NCBI GenBank assembly: GCA_905183005.1
Contig: CAJJDO010000085.1
Location: 376,470 to 440,469 of the forward strand
Source of the DNA: Paramecium pentaurelia
Lineage: Eukaryota; Ciliophora; Oligohymenophorea; Peniculida; Parameciidae
Reading direction: 5' to 3'
Length of the DNA: 64,000 bases
The position numbers were made by a program, and so were the translations under genes. Shown one piece after another: positions 58,670 through 64,000 of this stretch. Position 1 is the stretch's first letter. Each line of letters starts with the position of its first letter. The notes beneath the pieces were generated by a model. It was not told the DNA's origin and made no database searches. It saw only the letters and a list, made by a program, of their open reading frames with translations.

Positions 58670-59138
58670 ACAAAGTGAATCAATATATTAAAATATCTAA
58701 TAAATTAACATTCAATTTAATTATTAATATAGTTGAATCCTTTAAACAATTATGAGCTTTATGAAATTTCTTGATTGTTGATATTTATATTATTCAATTT
58801 TTAATGAAAATCTATAGATTTTAATCGAATATCCAAAATTTATTTAAATTACAATCTAATTAATACATTAGATGTTTCTATAATTGAATAATTATCATCT
58901 TATTAAAAAAATAAATTAAAATTTTTTTTTTCACTTTCATAAATTATTACCTAATCAATTCCAAATATTTTTTTTTTTTGGCTTTTTAAATTACTTTAAC
59001 ATTTAGTCTAAAGGTTAACAAAATAATAAGATGATAAATTTATTATTGAAAATAAAAAACATTAGATAAGTATTGATAAAAATAACAATTAATTTTGCTA
59101 TTAAATAAATATATATATAAAATATTCTTAAATAATTT
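58670..59138. other. AT-rich spacer upstream of COG3
   Basis: About 470 bp including homopolymer T runs (58921-58930, 58969-58979) and an (AT)n patch near 59108-59118. No frame or motif is visible. It presumably holds the COG3 promoter. Confidence 0.45.
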
Positions 59139-61773
59139 ATGTAAATCAATATTGTTTAGTGGGAATAAAGCAATGCTTTAACTCTCGAGGAATAAGCTCT
59201 TATAGATTAAATGGAAAGTTAACAGCAAAAACCACCTCAAGAAAAAGATAAACCCACTAATTTTAAATTTTATAAGAAACACGATAAGAAAAATGATGAT
59301 TTTTTTCGATTAGAAATGATATAAGGATAATATTAATAGAAATTATCATCACTTTAAAGTATAACATAAAATTTAGAGATAATTTGTGATTAGTTGAAGA
59401 AATTGAATGATGACAAAGATAAGATTGTATAAAAAATAAGTCAATTTCATTAAGAAGCCAATATTCATATTAATAAATAAAAAGAATTATTAGAATACCA
59501 ATTTCAAATTCAAGAAAACATTCAATATTACTATAATATTTAAAAAATTTCTAGAGATTTAGAGAGTGATGATAAAAAGGAAATTAATTATTAAGTATTA
59601 ATTAGTGAGATTCAAGAAGGTATAATATTCTTTTCTTCAAAACCTAATTATTATCAAAGTGATAAATGTATTATATAATATTAATAATTGAAGAAAAGAT
59701 TGTTAGGAACTTGCAAAAGCTCCTTAATGAAACTTTTAAACAAAGAATCATAATTTATCAATCAGAAATTTTCCTAATTGAAAGACTTAATTTGTGTATT
59801 TTACCCTCCAAGATTTTTTGGTTATTATGATTTAAATACAGATGAGAATAATATCCTTTAACCTAACCCATTAAAGCTATAATTTTTATAGATTATTTTC
59901 CCATAATTAATTCCATAATTAAAATTAAAGGATGTTTAATTAAAAAATAACTATCAATATGAAGAAGAATTTTAAAAATTCAACATAACAGAATAAATGA
60001 AAGATCTTTTTCTTTATATTGAGTCTTAAATATAAGGAGATTAGGATCTATATTCATTGTATAATGATGTGTTTTTATAATATAACTTTTACAATAGATT
60101 AAATTTACACTAATAAATTAATGATTTAATTAATAAACAATCCAATAATCTTAATTAAACAGGTTAGATTTTGTATAAAATTAATCAAAGTCTAATCTAA
60201 CAAAAATTAGTTAGTAAATAGCACTTATAGAAATAGTAAGAAATACTCGTATTTGAAGCATTATGTGGTATAATTTTTGAAACTACAGTAATTGAAGCAT
60301 TTTATTCAAGAATTTTTTTCAGATTAAATTTAAGAATTGTTAAAGAAAATGATAAATAACATTTATCAAGAATTCTTGATAATTATTATTAGACAGTAAG
60401 AATATTTTTGTAGAAAATATATAATTTAGATTAATTAGTCATGATTAGTGAATCATTATTATATTTAAAAAATCATACATCAAAAGTCTTTTAGAAAATA
60501 AAAGAAAACTCATTAGATGAAAATGATTATTTATTTCCAATATTTTAAATAATCTCATAAGGAAAAGTATTCAATCCATATATATACTTAGGATCAATCA
60601 TAAATTGTTGAATGCTTTTAGAATTATTTAAATATCTTTACAAATTTGTTTCTAGAGAAAATTAATTTAGATATCATTCACAAATCCATACAATCATCTT
60701 AAGTATAAATTTAATAGAAAATATACTCATATTCCCCTAAAGATTATATTAGATAAAAATAAAAATTAACTATTCATAAATTTTTAAAAACTTAGCCAAT
60801 TCCAAAAGGTTATGAAATCTAAAGAAGTGATCTTTACCCTGCAGTAATATTTGGATTAGATCTGATAACAAAAATGCAAAGATCAGTAGATTAAGTCATA
60901 TTTAGATAGTTGGCAGGAGAAACACTTAGAGAAATCAATTCTTAGTTGAAATTAGTTGCAGAACAATTTGATGTATACATATATTGAAATTAGGTAAAAT
61001 TTGATAGTTACATATTTTATTTAAAAAATATAATCTATTTATGTGATGGATTGGCATAATTAGGAGGAGATTATATAGTAAAGGAAAGTGAACTTGACTT
61101 TAGTGAAACAAAATCAGTTTTGCTTTAATTAATAACAGGATAATTAAGACCAGAAATATAGTGGGTAGAATTAACATCCCCTGAAAAATTATGGACTTAT
61201 ATTACTAATTTCTTTTAATTTGTCTATAAAGGGATGCCTAAAATCAACTAATATGAAGTTGATTGGAAGAATAATCTTATGAATCAAAAAAATCTAATGC
61301 TCTTTTAATTTGTTAAAGACATGACTTTTATAGTTGCGAAAACATTAATTTAATATATTAGAAATTATTAATATTTACAACATAAATTAGTAGAAGGTAA
61401 AAACTAATATCTAATTAATAGAAAAGGATGAATAGAAATTTGTTTAGGCCTAAAAAGATTTCAATTTATTAATATCACAAAGTTCAATTAAAAGATCTTA
61501 TTCATTATTTTATGAAAATATAATTGATTTCATTTAGGAGATTAATCTTAAACTCAATAACTATTTAGATAGAAGTACATTTGATTAAATTTAAGTAAAA
61601 TTTTATATTTATTTAAGATTTACATTACAGAAATTATATAAAATTCCTTATCATTACTAAGTTAATTTTATATAATTGTTTCTAAACATTATGGAGGAGA
61701 AGAATACGAATATTTCTAATTTAATTCTGCAGATGAGATATTCAAATAAATAAAAATTGAATATTTTGATTGA
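59139..61773 (+). CDS. COG3: Conserved oligomeric Golgi complex subunit 3
   Basis: About 845 residues over introns of 25, 21, 25 and 23 nt. N-terminal coiled coil (QQKLSSLQSITQNLEIICDQ; NINKQKELLEYQF-like region) leads into the Sec34 signature: YYNIQKISRDLES, ISEIQEGIIFFSSKPNYYQS and IIQYQQLKKRLLGTC, where COG3 has a helix ending in HPxYxES and a Leu/Arg-rich helix. Further on: YPAVIFGLDLITKMQRSV, SYIFYLKNIIYLCDGLAQLG and ELTSPEKLWTYITNFFQFV, which fit the COG3 C-terminal rods. COG tethers retrograde vesicles at the Golgi. The last intron (GTAAAATTTTATATTTATTTAAG) sets the end at 61773, 33 bp from the convergent gene. Without it the frame would run to 62008 and overlap that gene. Confidence 0.82.
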
Positions 61774-61806
61774 ATTTTTTAAATTACCTATTTTATATAT
61801 ATCAAA

Positions 61807-62694
61807 TCAATTAACTAATTTATAAGTATAATTTACAAAATATTTTACAAATGTTAATACAAATATTGATGATGAAGTCTTTTGTAGATAAATTATATAA
61901 TTTTTGGGAATATCATCTAAGAATTTATAAACAAATCTACTCAGAATAACTATAAAAAGTAAGAGAAGTGTTTAATTATATAGAGCAACAGCAATTTATT
62001 TATAATGATATAAAGTTCTTTCTATTTATAATTAATTAAACATTTAAATTTCATAATTTTTTAATTGCACTAAATTTGAAAAATATGATTTTATATTTGA
62101 TATAAGAGTATAAATAACTTTCTACTTTTAAAGAAAAATACCTATTATCTCAGAAAACTATCCTTTCATTCTTGTCATTACAGAAAGTTAATTCAATTTA
62201 TTTTCAAAAGATAAAGTATCTTAATGAAAGGGCAATTGATTTATCAGAAAGATCAGTAGTAATAATGCAATCACCACAATCATGATTTCTTCAGGAAGAA
62301 GAATTGAATTTATACTCCAATCCAAAAGGGTTGAAAAACATTCCCTATGAATTATAATAATAATTCCAAACTTGTTTGCCAACAAAAATTTTTCTATCCA
62401 GTGATCTTCTAAGCTAAGAATCACTAAAAAAAAGCCGAAAAAATATATTGAAAATAAATGGACTAGTTAATTATTCAGAGGCTGCAGTTGTTTTTGGATA
62501 TAACGTTCAATATTTTTCAACTTATTTAAGTCAATTCTACATGAGTAACCCAAATTTTTTTTTTAATTATAGGAGATTTTCCTTTAATATTTATTGCTAG
62601 CAATTAAATATATGCAATCTTTTATGGTTGGTAATAGGAAGTTGCAACAGAAAAAAAATTAGCTTTGTTTAAATGAGTAATAATTTTTTGGCAT
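61807..62694 (-). CDS. Probable membrane protein, unrecognised, 5' structure uncertain
   Basis: From ATG at 62692-62694 a frame of 295 residues runs to TGA at 61807-61809. It contains FSIYFFGFFLVILSLEDHWI, a hydrophobic stretch IMIVVIALLLLIFLINQ, a helical segment LSFENKLNQLSVM and LVQLKNYEIQMFNQLQIERT, and a final hydrophobic run LLLLFIVILSRFVYKFL. Upstream, to about 62985, another frame starts MITDDYEVVYVNEYIPQYFG and a third reads FYEDYNTVLILEQWSVIQNL, so the real gene may start there with introns I could not place. The end is credible because it falls 33 bp from the COG3 stop. Most of it is present again after the N at 62990. Confidence 0.45.
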
Positions 62695-62962
62695 TTTGAA
62701 TTTTTTTTGAATATAACAGAAATTACTTTACTTTATTTAATATTGTTGTGTTATATATATTTCTTGATAATTAAAAGGTTCTGAATAACACTCCACTGTT
62801 CTAAAATTAAAACAGTATTGTAATCTTCATAAAATTTAATTCTAAAACTATTTTATAATCTGTTTTTTCTTTTATTGTCCTAACAACCTCAATTTGTCAT
62901 AGCAGTATGGATGACCAATATTTTTTCCGAAATACTGGGGAATATATTCGTTCACATATACG
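61953..62962. repeat. First copy of a 1,010-bp direct repeat
   Basis: This segment recurs at 62991-64000, offset 1,038 bp, with no difference that I could see by eye, including long T runs. The 27 bp after it (62963-62989) are not repeated before the single N at 62990. It contains most of the minus-strand membrane-protein gene. Confidence 0.95.
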
Positions 62963-62989
62963 ACTTCATAATCGTCAGTAATCATTCTC

Positions 62990-62990
62990 N
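62990..62990. other. Assembly gap (single N)
   Basis: The only ambiguous base in the window. It separates the two repeat copies, so order and copy number on either side are not established by the sequence. Confidence 0.99.
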
Positions 62991-63732
62991 TAAAAAGTAA
63001 GAGAAGTGTTTAATTATATAGAGCAACAGCAATTTATTTATAATGATATAAAGTTCTTTCTATTTATAATTAATTAAACATTTAAATTTCATAATTTTTT
63101 AATTGCACTAAATTTGAAAAATATGATTTTATATTTGATATAAGAGTATAAATAACTTTCTACTTTTAAAGAAAAATACCTATTATCTCAGAAAACTATC
63201 CTTTCATTCTTGTCATTACAGAAAGTTAATTCAATTTATTTTCAAAAGATAAAGTATCTTAATGAAAGGGCAATTGATTTATCAGAAAGATCAGTAGTAA
63301 TAATGCAATCACCACAATCATGATTTCTTCAGGAAGAAGAATTGAATTTATACTCCAATCCAAAAGGGTTGAAAAACATTCCCTATGAATTATAATAATA
63401 ATTCCAAACTTGTTTGCCAACAAAAATTTTTCTATCCAGTGATCTTCTAAGCTAAGAATCACTAAAAAAAAGCCGAAAAAATATATTGAAAATAAATGGA
63501 CTAGTTAATTATTCAGAGGCTGCAGTTGTTTTTGGATATAACGTTCAATATTTTTCAACTTATTTAAGTCAATTCTACATGAGTAACCCAAATTTTTTTT
63601 TTAATTATAGGAGATTTTCCTTTAATATTTATTGCTAGCAATTAAATATATGCAATCTTTTATGGTTGGTAATAGGAAGTTGCAACAGAAAAAAAATTAG
63701 CTTTGTTTAAATGAGTAATAATTTTTTGGCAT
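62991..63732 (-). CDS. Duplicate of the membrane-protein gene, missing its C-terminal end
   Basis: Same frame as 61953-62694, starting at the copied ATG (63730-63732) and cut by the N at 62990, so the last 48 codons and the stop are missing. The sequence looks identical to the first copy. It is most likely an assembly duplicate and should not be counted as a second gene until the junction is confirmed. Confidence 0.4.
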
Positions 63733-64000
63733 TTTGAATTTTTTTTGAATATAACAGAAATTACTTTACTTTATTTAATATTGTTGTGTTATATATATTT
63801 CTTGATAATTAAAAGGTTCTGAATAACACTCCACTGTTCTAAAATTAAAACAGTATTGTAATCTTCATAAAATTTAATTCTAAAACTATTTTATAATCTG
63901 TTTTTTCTTTTATTGTCCTAACAACCTCAATTTGTCATAGCAGTATGGATGACCAATATTTTTTCCGAAATACTGGGGAATATATTCGTTCACATATACG
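62991..64000. repeat. Second copy of the 1,010-bp repeat, after an N
   Basis: It begins directly after the N at 62990 and matches 61953-62962 to the window edge. A lone N next to an exact copy is typical of two contigs placed side by side without merging their overlap. A real tandem duplication cannot be excluded because the copy may continue beyond the window. Confidence 0.95.

Noticed and set aside
59139..62008. COG3 extended to TGA at 62006-62008 without the last intron
   Set aside because: The frame is open, but it would overlap the convergent gene by 200 bp; using the canonical 23-nt intron ends it at 61773 with a normal gap.
61807..62694. A second, independent gene in the repeat copy after the N
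   Set aside because: The copy appears identical to the first and lies next to a gap, so an assembly duplicate is the simpler reading.
1..64000. tRNA, rRNA, CRISPR, transposon or telomere repeats
   Set aside because: I looked for TpsiC-box-like arms, spaced repeats, terminal inverted repeats, transposase motifs and G4T2/G3T3 runs and saw none that hold up by eye.

Overview
The window is ciliate macronuclear DNA, most likely from a Paramecium species. It is very AT-rich. Long protein-like frames are full of TAA and TAG at positions where conserved families carry Gln, and only TGA closes genes. The frames are joined by tiny introns, almost all 21-33 nt, of the form GTA...TAG or GTA...AAG. Genes are packed tightly on both strands, with several gaps of only 20-60 bp. 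All exon models here were built by hand, by removing such introns until family motifs ran on. Starts and some internal splice choices are therefore inference.

Left part (1-17.2 kb): the end of an SF-assemblin gene, a six-TM K+ channel (minus), ribosomal protein eL13, a MAST/IRE/RIM15-type AGC kinase with its C2HC finger, acidic ribosomal protein P2 (minus), a candidate PP1-binding protein, ubiquitin-activating enzyme E1, a coiled-coil protein and a Gln-rich, possibly transcription-related protein (minus).

Middle (17.2-38 kb): a degenerate stretch, then a 3.6-kb open gene that encodes two complete CNB-type K+-channel units in one chain. It is followed by queuine tRNA-ribosyltransferase (minus), a broken ankyrin-like gene, a short-chain dehydrogenase, a MORN-calpain protein that has lost the catalytic His, a Wee1-like kinase, a LITAF-domain protein, a Zn-tail protein, PNO1, an eight-TM protein with a TTR-like tail (minus), an EF-hand-like protein and a small PARP-finger-like protein.

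Right part (38-64 kb): a coiled-coil protein (minus), a ~1,790-residue WD40/LamG/Zn-ribbon protein with a polyglutamine tract written in TAA, a multi-TM protein, a NEK-like kinase with a DLN instead of DFG motif, a secreted protein (minus), a WRAP53/TCAB1-like WD40 protein (minus), a RING-H2 membrane protein, a ten-MORN protein (minus), two unrecognised Gln/Asn-rich proteins, COG3 of the Golgi tethering complex and a membrane protein (minus). The last 1,010 bp repeat 61953-62962 after a single N, which looks like an unmerged assembly overlap.

The genes are the usual mix of a compact ciliate chromosome: cilium/cortex structure, ion channels, kinases, translation, ubiquitin and trafficking. There is no mobile element, CRISPR array, rRNA or tRNA that I can support. 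The most unusual item is the tandem-fused K+ channel, together with a CCHC zinc knuckle that follows the CNB-like domain in all three channel units of the window.
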